Counted from the stretch's first letter, positions 1-7,272 are shown. The stretch is DNA of 7,781 nucleotides from an uncultured Collinsella sp. (GCA_902475375.1 CABRZC010000089.1:1-7781), one strand, 5' to 3'. Numbers and translations are program-made. The notes: generated by a model from the sequence alone, not told the origin.

Positions 1-149
1 CGGTTGATATGTCGCATGTCGAGAGTGGTATGACTGGGGCGCCTGTTTGAGTCGAGGTACTGCTTCAATAGCGTGAACTAATCCGCTTTCAGCTCAGAAT
101 TAATAAGGGATACGCTTAGGCTAATCGGATGTCTTTTCTAGTTGAGAAT

Positions 150-183
150 GCGCCCTATTCGGATCGGATACCGAATAGGGCGC
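150..183 (-). terminator. Perfect 13-bp hairpin just after the cas9 stop
   Basis: The arms 150-162 (GCGCCCTATTCGG) and 171-183 are exact reverse complements around an 8-nt loop. The structure begins 8 nt past the cas9 stop codon, where a transcript end is expected. Neither strand has a run of T after the stem, so it is not a textbook intrinsic terminator. It may end the message inefficiently, protect the cas9 mRNA 3' end, or belong to an unannotated RNA. The hairpin is certain; its role is inferred. Confidence 0.5.
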
Positions 184-191
184 GGAGCTAT

Positions 192-3100
192 TTATTGGTG
201 CATGATTATGGACTCGCGAATTATGGCGGGAGCCAGTTTGTTGTCCAACTTGACAACGGTGGGACAGCCTAGGGCTTCTTTAGTGAGCCTGTCGACAAAC
301 GACCAGTTTGCATTTGCGATGTTGTAGCCGCTAAACCGCCCAACAAAATCGCCTATCTGTACTAGATCGCCCAGATATATCTCCAGCGGCGGTTTCTTCA
401 TGGCACTTTCGGGCACGGGTTTCCAGGCTTTTCGGCCAGTATGCGCCTTCGCAATCCTGGGCACATACGTCCCATCCTTAAGTGCAGGAATATCCGCCTT
501 ATAGACGGGGTCTGCGTACCAAGCACCCTGCCCCTTCTTGGCCTCCGGGTCATGCCAGAGCCTCAGGCACAACATCTCGCTCACCTTGATGACCGACTTC
601 TCGTCTGCCGACACAACGGCGTTGCCCATGACGATGTCCTTATCGGAGCTCGCCTTGCGAGCAATGTCTTTGCCCTGTGCATTAACGCCGGCATAGCGAT
701 AGACCGTCTGCTCGAACAACTCGCCCTTTCCCTTACGCGGAACAAAGCGGGTGGGTACGACGAAATCGTGCGCCGCGCGTACTTCGTTCGCAAAGGTTTC
801 CCAGGGCATAACACTTTCGAGAGCCTTCATGATGGCATCGCGGCGTTGGGTCTCGTTCATACCTCTGGTTATGCTCCAGTGTGTCTCTTGGTTGATTCGA
901 GCGGTTTTAATCACGAGGCTTCGACTACATGCTGCAATCACACAAGCATCGGTGGCATGGTGACGATCGTCCGAGCGGTCTTTTTCGCCATTCGAGCCAA
1001 AGTTAAGCCCCCACCTGCGACGCAGCCATGCGGTCGCTCTGCCAGTGGTAGGAACAACATGTGCTTTTGCGCCATCATCGGGGAACAGCAGGCAGTCGGC
1101 GAGGTAAGCGCATACTTCTCGCGACATATAGGCGGTGTCGGTGAAGCTGCGTGCTAAGAATTCGCCTTCCTTGGTATCAAGGTCTTTTTCCAGCAGGAAG
1201 TTCTTTTTGCGACGGCTGAGTTTCTGGTTTTCCTGAACGCGACGCTCAAAAGCATCCCATGAAGGCGCGCCGTCGTGGGACATCCATTCGTAAGGCGTCT
1301 GTTCGCGTTTGTCCTGATTGCTTTTGGCGAGGACTAGGACTTTGTTGTTGCGAGAGTTTTCTCCCGTGCGAGAGAACGGCAGGATGTGGTCGATCTGCGT
1401 GTAGGTGTCGTCGCTAATTAGGCGATCGACTTCGATTTTAGCGCCCGTGTAAAGATCGAAGCATTCCTGCTCTTCCCACAGGCGGTACTTCTCTATCTGT
1501 TTGCCCGTGACCTCATCTGCTGTGCAGCCGCGCAGTTCAGCGATTTGTCCGGCAATGCGCTCACGATTTTTCTCATTCTTCTTATTGGCCTTGGCAATCT
1601 CGTCTTTTGCGCGCTGAGGCAACCTGAGCTCTCGATCAAGCTCAACGTGGATTTCGTTTGGCACGCCCCACTTGCGGCAGACGGCGTTGACCACTTTTCG
1701 CATTTGCGACATGGAGCGAATGACGACGGGATTGTTATTTGTCCGACCGGTACGTTCGATCCAGGTCTCATAGGGCATCAGGCGATCGGAGCGCTCGAGC
1801 TGGGCGCCAGCGATGCGCAGTCCCAGCAGACCGCAGTCATTTTCGGCCTGCGTAAGGTTGAGGACCTCGGGCTCCTCGAGGCAATCGAGCAACATGTCGA
1901 GTGCTTTTTTGGAACGGTTGCCATAGCCGTTAAGAGCTTTGGATGAATAGGGAAGCCTGCAAAGCGCCTCGATCTCCGCTTCCGAGAGCGGTAACCCCTG
2001 AAGCTGCTCTTGGAGTACGGGGAGAGCTGAAGAGTATGCCACTGCCTCCATAACGGCATCGGCGAGATTGCGGTCATCGCGCAAACGCTGCAGGAGAATG
2101 GGGTTGGCTGCATTGAGGGTATTGCGGAGCACGCGCCATCCCTTGGGCTTGTACACCTCGCGCGTTTTTTCGTCGGCAGCTGGAACTCCCTTAAAGTAAT
2201 CGCCGGAACTAAGGTCGAGCGCTTTTCTGAGGGCGCCGAATTTAACAGCACAATCTTTGTTGCCTCGAATTGGCTCGCACGAGAACAGGATTGCAATGCA
2301 CTCATCGCGCTCCGTTGCGCTCAGGGCGCGAGAGGTCCCGTTTTCGTGGATGATGGTGATGTTGCCGAGTGCGCCATAGGCTGAAACGAGTTCGCTCGTA
2401 AGCGTGCAGCGTGCAGCTCGTTTTTCTGTTGGGAAGTATGAGCAGTGGCCAACGAGGTCGTACGTGCGGCGGTCGAAGTCTTTGCGCGAACGCTCCCAAT
2501 CGCAAACCTCGATATATGCGGTCTCAAATTCCGGCGAAGCGTATTTGGAGCCAAAGGAGCGTTGAGCATCAAATAGGATATGAGTTTCTTCGATAAGCTG
2601 GGCGTGCGTTACACACTTGTCGTAATTGCCGCCACGATTGCGACTTTGAGGCTGCTGAGCGAGCCATTCGCCAACGGTACGGCACGAGGTCTCCGCAATT
2701 GCTTCCTTGTTGGCCGCAAGGGCGGATAGAACCTTGCCGCCTTCGCTTGATTTGTCCTGATTGCCTTCTCCGTGGGGGATGTATCCACGGCGCTTGCAGA
2801 GGGAGTAAAGGACTAGCGCCCACTCGCGATCGTTGAGCAGGCGGTCAAGCCCATCAACGCGAAGCTTGAGCGGCTGCTTGTCGCCTTTTGTGGTGTGGAA
2901 GTACTCTTTGGTGGCGTCTTGGGGGATGAGGCCATAAGCCTTGAGGATTTGGAGACAGTGCTTCAAGCGCGCCTGGGTACGGTCAATGTTTCGACGGGTA
3001 GAGCGGAAGCCCCTGCGAATAACCGCAAGACTTTGGCCCGTTTTAGGATGAGTTGGAGAGTCAAATAATCTGACGCCCAAATCCAGGATTTCATGATTGG

Positions 3101-3209
3101 CCGTGTCGATAAGTGCGAATCCGCAGCTTGCAATTCCTGGATCCATGCCAAGCACAAGATGCCTGGGAAGTCCGAGCTTCCCAATTTCGCGATTGATGGT
3201 GATCTCCAT
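192..3209 (-). CDS. cas9: Type II-C CRISPR-associated endonuclease Cas9
   Basis: RNA-guided double-strand DNA endonuclease of 1005 aa, in the usual II-C size range. Residues are counted from the ATG at 3209. RuvC-I is GMDPGIASCGFALID with D23. An arginine-rich bridge helix follows at about 63-90, and a helical recognition lobe at about 90-480. RuvC-II is NEIHVELDREL with E523. The HNH domain has QIDHILPFSRTG (D607, H608) and N631 at the expected 23-residue spacing. RuvC-III is DDRHHATDAC with H751 and D754. The rest, to 1005, is the wedge and PAM-interacting part. All nuclease residues are present, so it should be active. The ATG at 3209 is chosen because AGAGGGG lies 6 nt upstream; an in-frame ATG at 3251 has no ribosome site. 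No cas1, cas2 or CRISPR array is visible in the window. The gene looks less G+C-rich than the ABC genes, which hints at transfer. The family is certain; the II-C subtype rests on size and overall sequence style. Confidence 0.97.
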   Translation of the reverse strand: MEITINREIGKLGLPRHLVLGMDPGIASCGFALIDTANHEILDLGVRLFDSPTHPKTGQSLAVIRRGFRSTRRNIDRTQARLKHCLQILKAYGLIPQDATKEYFHTTKGDKQPLKLRVDGLDRLLNDREWALVLYSLCKRRGYIPHGEGNQDKSSEGGKVLSALAANKEAIAETSCRTVGEWLAQQPQSRNRGGNYDKCVTHAQLIEETHILFDAQRSFGSKYASPEFETAYIEVCDWERSRKDFDRRTYDLVGHCSYFPTEKRAARCTLTSELVSAYGALGNITIIHENGTSRALSATERDECIAILFSCEPIRGNKDCAVKFGALRKALDLSSGDYFKGVPAADEKTREVYKPKGWRVLRNTLNAANPILLQRLRDDRNLADAVMEAVAYSSALPVLQEQLQGLPLSEAEIEALCRLPYSSKALNGYGNRSKKALDMLLDCLEEPEVLNLTQAENDCGLLGLRIAGAQLERSDRLMPYETWIERTGRTNNNPVVIRSMSQMRKVVNAVCRKWGVPNEIHVELDRELRLPQRAKDEIAKANKKNEKNRERIAGQIAELRGCTADEVTGKQIEKYRLWEEQECFDLYTGAKIEVDRLISDDTYTQIDHILPFSRTGENSRNNKVLVLAKSNQDKREQTPYEWMSHDGAPSWDAFERRVQENQKLSRRKKNFLLEKDLDTKEGEFLARSFTDTAYMSREVCAYLADCLLFPDDGAKAHVVPTTGRATAWLRRRWGLNFGSNGEKDRSDDRHHATDACVIAACSRSLVIKTARINQETHWSITRGMNETQRRDAIMKALESVMPWETFANEVRAAHDFVVPTRFVPRKGKGELFEQTVYRYAGVNAQGKDIARKASSDKDIVMGNAVVSADEKSVIKVSEMLCLRLWHDPEAKKGQGAWYADPVYKADIPALKDGTYVPRIAKAHTGRKAWKPVPESAMKKPPLEIYLGDLVQIGDFVGRFSGYNIANANWSFVDRLTKEALGCPTVVKLDNKLAPAIIRESIIMHQ

Positions 3210-3215
3210 GGAGCA

Positions 3216-3222
3216 CCCCTCT
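3216..3222 (-). promoter_or_regulatory. Ribosome binding site that sets the cas9 start
   Basis: Read on the minus strand this is AGAGGGG, 6 nt before the ATG at 3209. It favours that start over the in-frame ATG at 3251, which would add 14 residues not needed by the RuvC-I domain. Confidence 0.7.
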
Positions 3223-3314
3223 CTAATAAGAACTCTAGAGAACAGTACCATCGCGTGAGGACATGGGCCGAGCTTGTTAGCCGAGCGGTCATTTTGTTAG
3301 GCAAATGGAAATGA

Positions 3315-3320
3315 TTTATA
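3315..3320 (-). promoter_or_regulatory. Possible -10 box for cas9
   Basis: TATAAA on the minus strand, about 105 nt upstream of the cas9 start. No good -35 box is found at the usual spacing (CCGGTA at 17 nt). It is offered only as the best AT-rich -10 candidate between the GyrI-like remnant and cas9. Transcription could instead come from the TATAAT at 3521-3526 and read through. Confidence 0.25.
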
Positions 3321-3336
3321 CAGCCTTACATATCGG

Positions 3337-3474
3337 TTACCGGATGATGCTGTTTGTTGAAATTGAATCCCGACTGAATCCCGCGCTGAGATTGAATGGC
3401 GGGACAGTTACGATGCTCGGCTTGCTTGCAGGTTTGTAGAGCTCCTTGCATTCCTTCTTAAAGTCGAACGCCAT
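3337..3474 (-). pseudogene. N-terminal remnant of a GyrI-like domain protein
   Basis: An open frame of 45 codons starts MAFDFKKECKELYKP and continues with KPSIVTVPPFN. This matches, from memory, the N-terminus of GyrI-like small-molecule-binding proteins, which begin like MAFDYKKEYKEFY and continue KPxIVxVPxMNYIAVRG; full-length members have about 200 residues. Here the likeness fades after about residue 28, the family's AVRG/GDPN segment is missing, and the frame stops at TAA (3337-3339). A purine-rich ribosome site (AAAGGCGG) lies just upstream of the ATG, and a TATAAT lies about 45 nt upstream, so the 5' end looks intact. The gene appears to have lost its body by deletion or replacement, with cas9 now downstream on the same strand. 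The family call rests on about 28 residues. The short frame could still be translated, but no function is claimed. Confidence 0.6.
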
Positions 3475-3520
3475 GTTGGCCGCCTTTCTGCGTATCGGCC
3501 TGCTTAGATAGCGGAATCAT

Positions 3521-3526
3521 ATTATA
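3521..3526 (-). promoter_or_regulatory. Consensus -10 box ahead of the GyrI-like remnant
   Basis: The minus strand reads TATAAT exactly, 47 nt upstream of the remnant's ATG at 3474, which suits a short leader. The -35 at 17 nt (TCATTC) is poor. Since cas9 lies downstream on the same strand with no clear terminator between, this promoter could also feed cas9. Confidence 0.4.
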
Positions 3527-3641
3527 GAAACGAACAGCTGCTCGAATGATTTGGCTGACAGATAGAGATGCGTGCGTTGTGTTTGGCGGTCGGCCTGATC
3601 CCGTCGATGATTTCTCTGCCTCCCCGTAGCCTCATCTATGG

Positions 3642-3691
3642 CTGCCGTTTTCCCATATAAACCCTGTCAAAATAAACCTGTCCCTTTTTGG
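3642..3691 (-). repeat. Left copy of a 50-bp inverted repeat flanking the ABC operon
   Basis: The reverse complement of 3642-3691 aligns without gaps to 7223-7272. The first 24 bases from the operon-proximal end are identical (beginning CCAAAAAGGGACAGG), and about seven mismatches fall in the rest. The two copies face each other across about 3.5 kb that holds only the ABC operon. It is probably a dispersed intergenic repeat; no transposase is next to it. Confidence 0.85.
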
Positions 3692-3742
3692 TCGGTGCGA
3701 AATGGGTAATACTAAAGAGTTATCCGACCAGATGGGAATTAC
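3689..3742 (+). promoter_or_regulatory. Interleaved inverted repeats in the ABC operon leader
   Basis: TGGTCGG (3689-3695) is complementary to CCGACCA (3724-3730). GTAAT (3706-3710), inside that loop, is complementary to ATTAC (3738-3742), outside it and 3 nt before the ATPase ATG. This order matches an H-type pseudoknot that would cover the weak ribosome site (GGGA, 3734-3737). The complementarities are seen directly; folding and regulation are inference, and the 5-bp pair could be chance. Confidence 0.3.
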
Positions 3743-3745
3743 TCG

Positions 3746-4447
3746 ATGGCTTATATCGAATTCAAAGACGTCATCAAGGCATACGGCGAGGGCGACGCCC
3801 GCATTCACGCGCTCGACGGCGCGAGTTTTACGGTCGAGCGCGGTGAGCTCGCCATTATCCTGGGCGCCTCGGGCGCCGGCAAGACCACGGCGCTCAACAT
3901 CCTGGGCGGCATGGATACGGCGACTTCCGGCACCGTGACGGTGGACGGGCGCGACGTGAGCTCTGCCAACGAGGCGCAGCTCGTGGAATACCGCCGCGCC
4001 GACGTCGGCTTTGTCTTCCAGTTCTACAATTTGGTCCCCAACTTGACGGCGCTCGAAAACGTTGAGCTCGCGGCTCAGATCTGCCCCGATTCGCTTGATG
4101 CCGAACAGACGCTTCGTCAGGTTGGCCTGGGCGAGCGCCTGGGCAACTTTCCGGCACAGCTTTCGGGCGGCGAGCAGCAGCGCGTGTCCATTGCCCGCGC
4201 ACTGGCCAAGAATCCCAAGCTGCTTTTGTGCGACGAGCCCACGGGTGCACTCGACTACAAAACCGGCAAGCAGATCTTGCAGTTGCTACAGGACACCTGC
4301 CGCAAGCAGGACATCACGGTCATTATCATCACCCACAACTCCGCGCTGGCGCCCATGGCCGATCGCCTGATCCGCTTTAAGAGCGGCCGCGTGGAGAGCG
4401 AGACGGTCCAGCAAAATCCCGTGCCTATCGAGACGATCGAGTGGTAG
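3746..4447 (+). CDS. ABC transporter ATP-binding protein (MacB/LolD type)
   Basis: Cytoplasmic ATPase of 233 aa, the normal length for the LolD/MacB-type family. It should power the permease encoded next to it by ATP-driven dimerisation. All motifs are present: Walker A GASGAGKTT (40-48), Q-loop Q92 in FVFQFYNLVPNLTALENV, signature LSGGEQQR (139-146), Walker B LLLCDEP (159-165) with catalytic E164, D-loop GALD (167-170) and switch H197. The ATG at 3746 gives the standard N-terminus (MAYIEFKDVIKAYGEG); the ribosome site is weak (GATGGGA about 8 nt upstream). The stop lies 5 nt before the chosen permease ATG, so the two genes are surely co-transcribed and probably translationally coupled. Relatives export antimicrobial peptides, antibiotics or lipoproteins, or act in peptide sensing. 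The substrate here is unknown, and no two-component genes are in view. Confidence 0.95.
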   Translation: MAYIEFKDVIKAYGEGDARIHALDGASFTVERGELAIILGASGAGKTTALNILGGMDTATSGTVTVDGRDVSSANEAQLVEYRRADVGFVFQFYNLVPNLTALENVELAAQICPDSLDAEQTLRQVGLGERLGNFPAQLSGGEQQRVSIARALAKNPKLLLCDEPTGALDYKTGKQILQLLQDTCRKQDITVIIITHNSALAPMADRLIRFKSGRVESETVQQNPVPIETIEW

Positions 4448-4452
4448 CGCCC

Positions 4453-7218
4453 ATGGACCAAGATTGCCAAAACAGCCAAAACCACGATACGGAGCACGCG
4501 GGCCGCGACCGGGAGTTCGCGACCTACCGTACCGCCCAAAGCTCAAACGATATGGTGCCGACGGTTTTTCGCCGTGGCATCTACCGTACGATTCGGGGCA
4601 GTCTTAAGCGCTTCCTATCTATCGTGGTCATCACTGCGCTTGGCGTGAGCGTGATGTGCGGCCTTAAGGCGGGCTGCGAGGATTTGTGCGATTCGGTCGA
4701 CGCCTATTTTGACCAGCAGAATGTCTATGACATTAACGTGCAGTCGACCTATGGCCTTACGCGCGACGATCTCGCGGCTATCCAAGAGGTCGACGGCGTC
4801 GAGACGGTCGAGGGCATCTACACCGAGACCGCCTACACCGCCGTGGGCACAACGCGCGAGCGCGTGGTCGTGCAAAGTCTCTCCAAGGAGAACATCGATC
4901 AGCCGGTGCTGGTGAGCGGCGATTTGCCCGAGAGCGCCGATGAAGTCGCGGTGACTTCGAAGTTCCTGAAGGCTTCGGGCAAAAAGCTCGGCGATACGGT
5001 GAGTTTTGCCGCCAATGACGCGAGCTCGTCCAACCAAAGTGCCAAGGATCAGTTTGCCGCGGGCGATTACACCATTACGGCCGAGGTCCTCGATCCTACC
5101 GACGTGAGCTCCGACTCGACAGTCAACGCCTTTCGCGCTGCTTCGGCTGCGGACTATAAGTTCTATGTGAGCGAGGATGCCGCGACATCTTCTTCCTACT
5201 CCGCAGTCCACGTGATCGTCGAGGGAACCAAGAGTCTTAACTCCTATTCAGATGCCTACACGACAAAGATCAACGAGGTCAAAGGCAACATCGAGAAGAT
5301 CCGCGAGGAGCGTGAGAAGGCGCGCGTCCAGGAGTTGACGGTTGACACGCCGTCAAGCTTGGATACGGCCGAGCGTCAGGCCGCCATGCTCTTTGGGATC
5401 GAGCAGGATAACATCAACCGTATGGCCGAGGGCAGCGAGGAGCGCGTCCAGGCTCAGGCCGAGTTGGACCAGCGCCGCGCCGCCGCCGACCAGCATTTTG
5501 CCGATGCCCGCGCCGAGCTTTCCGATCTGGGCGAATGCACCTGGTACATTCAGGACCGCGGTAACATCGCAAGCTACTCGAGCGTCGAGAGCGACAGTTC
5601 TTCGATCGAGGCCATCGCCACGGTTTTCCCATTTATCTTCTTTGTCGTCGCTGTGCTCATCAGTCTTACCACCGCCACGCGCATGGTCGAGGAGGAGCGC
5701 ACGCTTATTGGCCTGTACAAGGCGCTTGGCTATTCACGCGAGCGCATCCTGTCCAAATACGTGGACTATGCGCTGTGGGCATGTCTGATCGGCGGCGTGC
5801 TCGGCAACATCATCGGATTTGTGGGCCTGCCGCTGTTCCTGTTTACGGTGTTTGACGACATGTACTCGCTGCCCCAGATGTTGCTTTCGTACGACATCGT
5901 GTCCTCAATCGTCTCGGTGGCGCTGTTTGCCGTGGGCGTGGTGGGCGCTACGATTATCGCCTGCCGCCACGAGATGGCCGAGACCCCAGCCTCGCTCATG
6001 CGTCCCAAGGCCCCACGCGCCGGCTCTCGCATCTTGCTTGAGCGCATCGGCTTTATCTGGCGCCGCATGGGCTTTTTGAACAAGGTGGCAGCACGTAACC
6101 TGTTCCGCTACAAAAAGCGCGCTTTTATGACCATCTTCGGTATCGCCGGCTGCACGGCGCTCGTGATCTGCGGTATGGGCATTCGCGACACGTCGGTGGC
6201 GCTTTCGCCCAAACAGTACGGGCATATCACGCGCTACGACCTGCTGGCGGTCGCCAATCCCGACGATTTTTCGCAGACGTGCGCGGCATTGGATGAGCGC
6301 AGCGCGGCCAATGATTTCAACGTGACCGTGACCTCGACCCTGCCGATTATGACCGACAACGTCACCTTTACGTTTGGCGGCAAGAGCGAGACCGTGCAGC
6401 TGATCGTGGTGCCCGATAACCGCACGAGTGACTTGGGCGATTACGTGCGTCTGGAGGATGAGTCCAAAGAACCGCTGCCTTTGCGTGACGGAGACGTGTA
6501 TCTGAGCAAAAGTTCACAGCTGGTGCTGGGGATTCAGCCGGGCGATACGGCTCACGTCCAGGATTCGTCGCTCAATGTTGCCAAGGTCAAAGTCAGCGAC
6601 ATTTCGCTTAACTATCTGGGCAACACGCTTTACATGACGCAGGGCACCTATGAGCGTGCGTTCGGTCGAAGCGCACGTCTTAACGGCGTCTTTGTGCTGC
6701 TTAAGGGCTCGTCGGCCGACCAGATTGCGTTTAGCAAGAATCTTAAGAGTGACGGTTGGCTTACGATTTCGAGTACGGCCGAGCATTGGGAAAACTATGA
6801 GGCGAACTTTACGATTATCAATTCGGTCGTGGTGCTCGTGACCTTCATGGCGGCGTGCCTATCGTTTGTGGTGGTGTTTACGCTGTCCAACACGAATATC
6901 TCCGAGCGCGAGCGCGAGCTGGCGACCATTAAGGTGTTGGGCTTCCGTCGCGGTGAGGTGCACCATTACGTCAACAAGGAGACGTTGATCCTCACGGCGA
7001 TTGGCGCTGCGCTGGGCGTGCCGCTGGGCGGCTTGCTGGCCGAGAGTTTTACGTACATTTTGCAGATGCCGTCGCTGTACTTTGACGTCGAGGTCGAGCC
7101 GCTAAGCTACGTGCTATCTGTGCTGCTGGCCTTTGGCTTTACGTTTATCGTCAACCTCGCCACCAATCGTACCCTCAACAAGATCGACATGGTCGGGGCC
7201 CTCAAGAGCGCTGAGTAA
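4453..7218 (+). CDS. FtsX-type ABC transporter permease, two-domain
   Basis: Membrane permease of 921 aa that partners with the upstream ATPase. Residues here are counted from the ATG. A cytoplasmic N-terminus of about 50 residues leads to TM1 (about 54-72), then a large outside domain (about 75-385) whose last third is charged and probably coiled-coil (about 272-358). Three helices follow (about 388-407, 441-466, 482-504), then a fifth (about 558-577), a second outside domain (about 580-785) and three final helices (about 788-812, 844-864, 883-903). Both halves carry the FtsX signature before a helix (EERTLIGLYKALGYSRERI and ERELATIKVLGFRRGEV). The WYIQDR segment before TM2 is typical, from memory, of long Gram-positive FtsX permeases, which often exceed 1000 aa; this one has a shorter coiled coil. 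The frame also allows a GTG start at 4441, overlapping the ATPase stop, or an ATG at 4552; neither has a clear ribosome site. The substrate is unknown. Confidence 0.93.
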   Translation: MDQDCQNSQNHDTEHAGRDREFATYRTAQSSNDMVPTVFRRGIYRTIRGSLKRFLSIVVITALGVSVMCGLKAGCEDLCDSVDAYFDQQNVYDINVQSTYGLTRDDLAAIQEVDGVETVEGIYTETAYTAVGTTRERVVVQSLSKENIDQPVLVSGDLPESADEVAVTSKFLKASGKKLGDTVSFAANDASSSNQSAKDQFAAGDYTITAEVLDPTDVSSDSTVNAFRAASAADYKFYVSEDAATSSSYSAVHVIVEGTKSLNSYSDAYTTKINEVKGNIEKIREEREKARVQELTVDTPSSLDTAERQAAMLFGIEQDNINRMAEGSEERVQAQAELDQRRAAADQHFADARAELSDLGECTWYIQDRGNIASYSSVESDSSSIEAIATVFPFIFFVVAVLISLTTATRMVEEERTLIGLYKALGYSRERILSKYVDYALWACLIGGVLGNIIGFVGLPLFLFTVFDDMYSLPQMLLSYDIVSSIVSVALFAVGVVGATIIACRHEMAETPASLMRPKAPRAGSRILLERIGFIWRRMGFLNKVAARNLFRYKKRAFMTIFGIAGCTALVICGMGIRDTSVALSPKQYGHITRYDLLAVANPDDFSQTCAALDERSAANDFNVTVTSTLPIMTDNVTFTFGGKSETVQLIVVPDNRTSDLGDYVRLEDESKEPLPLRDGDVYLSKSSQLVLGIQPGDTAHVQDSSLNVAKVKVSDISLNYLGNTLYMTQGTYERAFGRSARLNGVFVLLKGSSADQIAFSKNLKSDGWLTISSTAEHWENYEANFTIINSVVVLVTFMAACLSFVVVFTLSNTNISERERELATIKVLGFRRGEVHHYVNKETLILTAIGAALGVPLGGLLAESFTYILQMPSLYFDVEVEPLSYVLSVLLAFGFTFIVNLATNRTLNKIDMVGALKSAE

Positions 7219-7222
7219 CCTA

Positions 7223-7272
7223 CCAAAAAGGGACAGGTTTATTTTGGCAGGTTTTATCTGGGCAAACGCCGG
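7223..7272 (+). repeat. Right copy of the 50-bp inverted repeat
   Basis: This copy begins 5 nt after the permease stop and matches the reverse complement of 3642-3691 (24 identical bases, then about seven mismatches). Inside it, CCAAAA at 7223-7228 pairs with TTTTGG at 7242-7247. Two degenerate 14-mers stand in tandem: CAGGTTTATTTTGG (7234-7247) and CAGGTTTTATCTGG (7248-7261), 11 of 14 alike. Its last 13 bases double as the left arm of the downstream terminator. Confidence 0.85.

Larger units (their letters stand above)
3475..3745. other. Intergenic region between divergent cas9/GyrI remnant and ABC operon
   Basis: This stretch has no credible full gene on either strand. It holds the -10 box of the remnant (3521-3526, minus), the left copy of the 50-bp inverted repeat (3642-3691) and the structured leader before the ATPase (3689-3742). 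A minus-strand frame of about 57 codons runs through roughly 3465-3638, but it has no clear start or recognisable domain. I see no well-formed plus-strand promoter. TAATAC at 3707-3712 could be a -10 box, but it lacks a -35 at the right distance. Confidence 0.6.

Noticed and set aside
1..148. Possible tracrRNA, CRISPR repeat, or gene ends at the left edge (a plus frame ending at 48-50 and a minus frame entering from the left edge at about 1-80)
   Set aside because: No repeat unit recurs, no hairpin with T-run follows, and the frames are too short and lack recognisable motifs.
441..1157. Plus-strand open frame of 238 codons
   Set aside because: It lies wholly antisense inside cas9, has no recognisable domain, and is explained by the codon bias of the real gene.
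3210..3251. Fourteen-residue N-terminal extension of Cas9 from the ATG at 3251
   Set aside because: No ribosome site before it, whereas AGAGGGG stands 6 nt before the ATG at 3209, and the RuvC-I domain begins after the later start.
3267..3286. Direct repeat GCCGAGC at 3267-3273 and 3280-3286
   Set aside because: Two 7-bp copies only, no third copy and no symmetry; not enough to call an operator or iteron.
3465..3638. Minus-strand frame of about 57 codons overlapping the GyrI remnant start
   Set aside because: No start codon with a ribosome site and no known domain; its end overlaps the better-supported remnant in another frame.
4441..4452. GTG start for the permease overlapping the ATPase stop
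   Set aside because: It adds only MVAP and has no better ribosome site than the ATG at 4453; it remains a possible alternative.
4615..5211. Minus-strand open frame of 198 codons
   Set aside because: Antisense to the permease; Arg/His-rich low-quality translation typical of a G+C-rich shadow frame.
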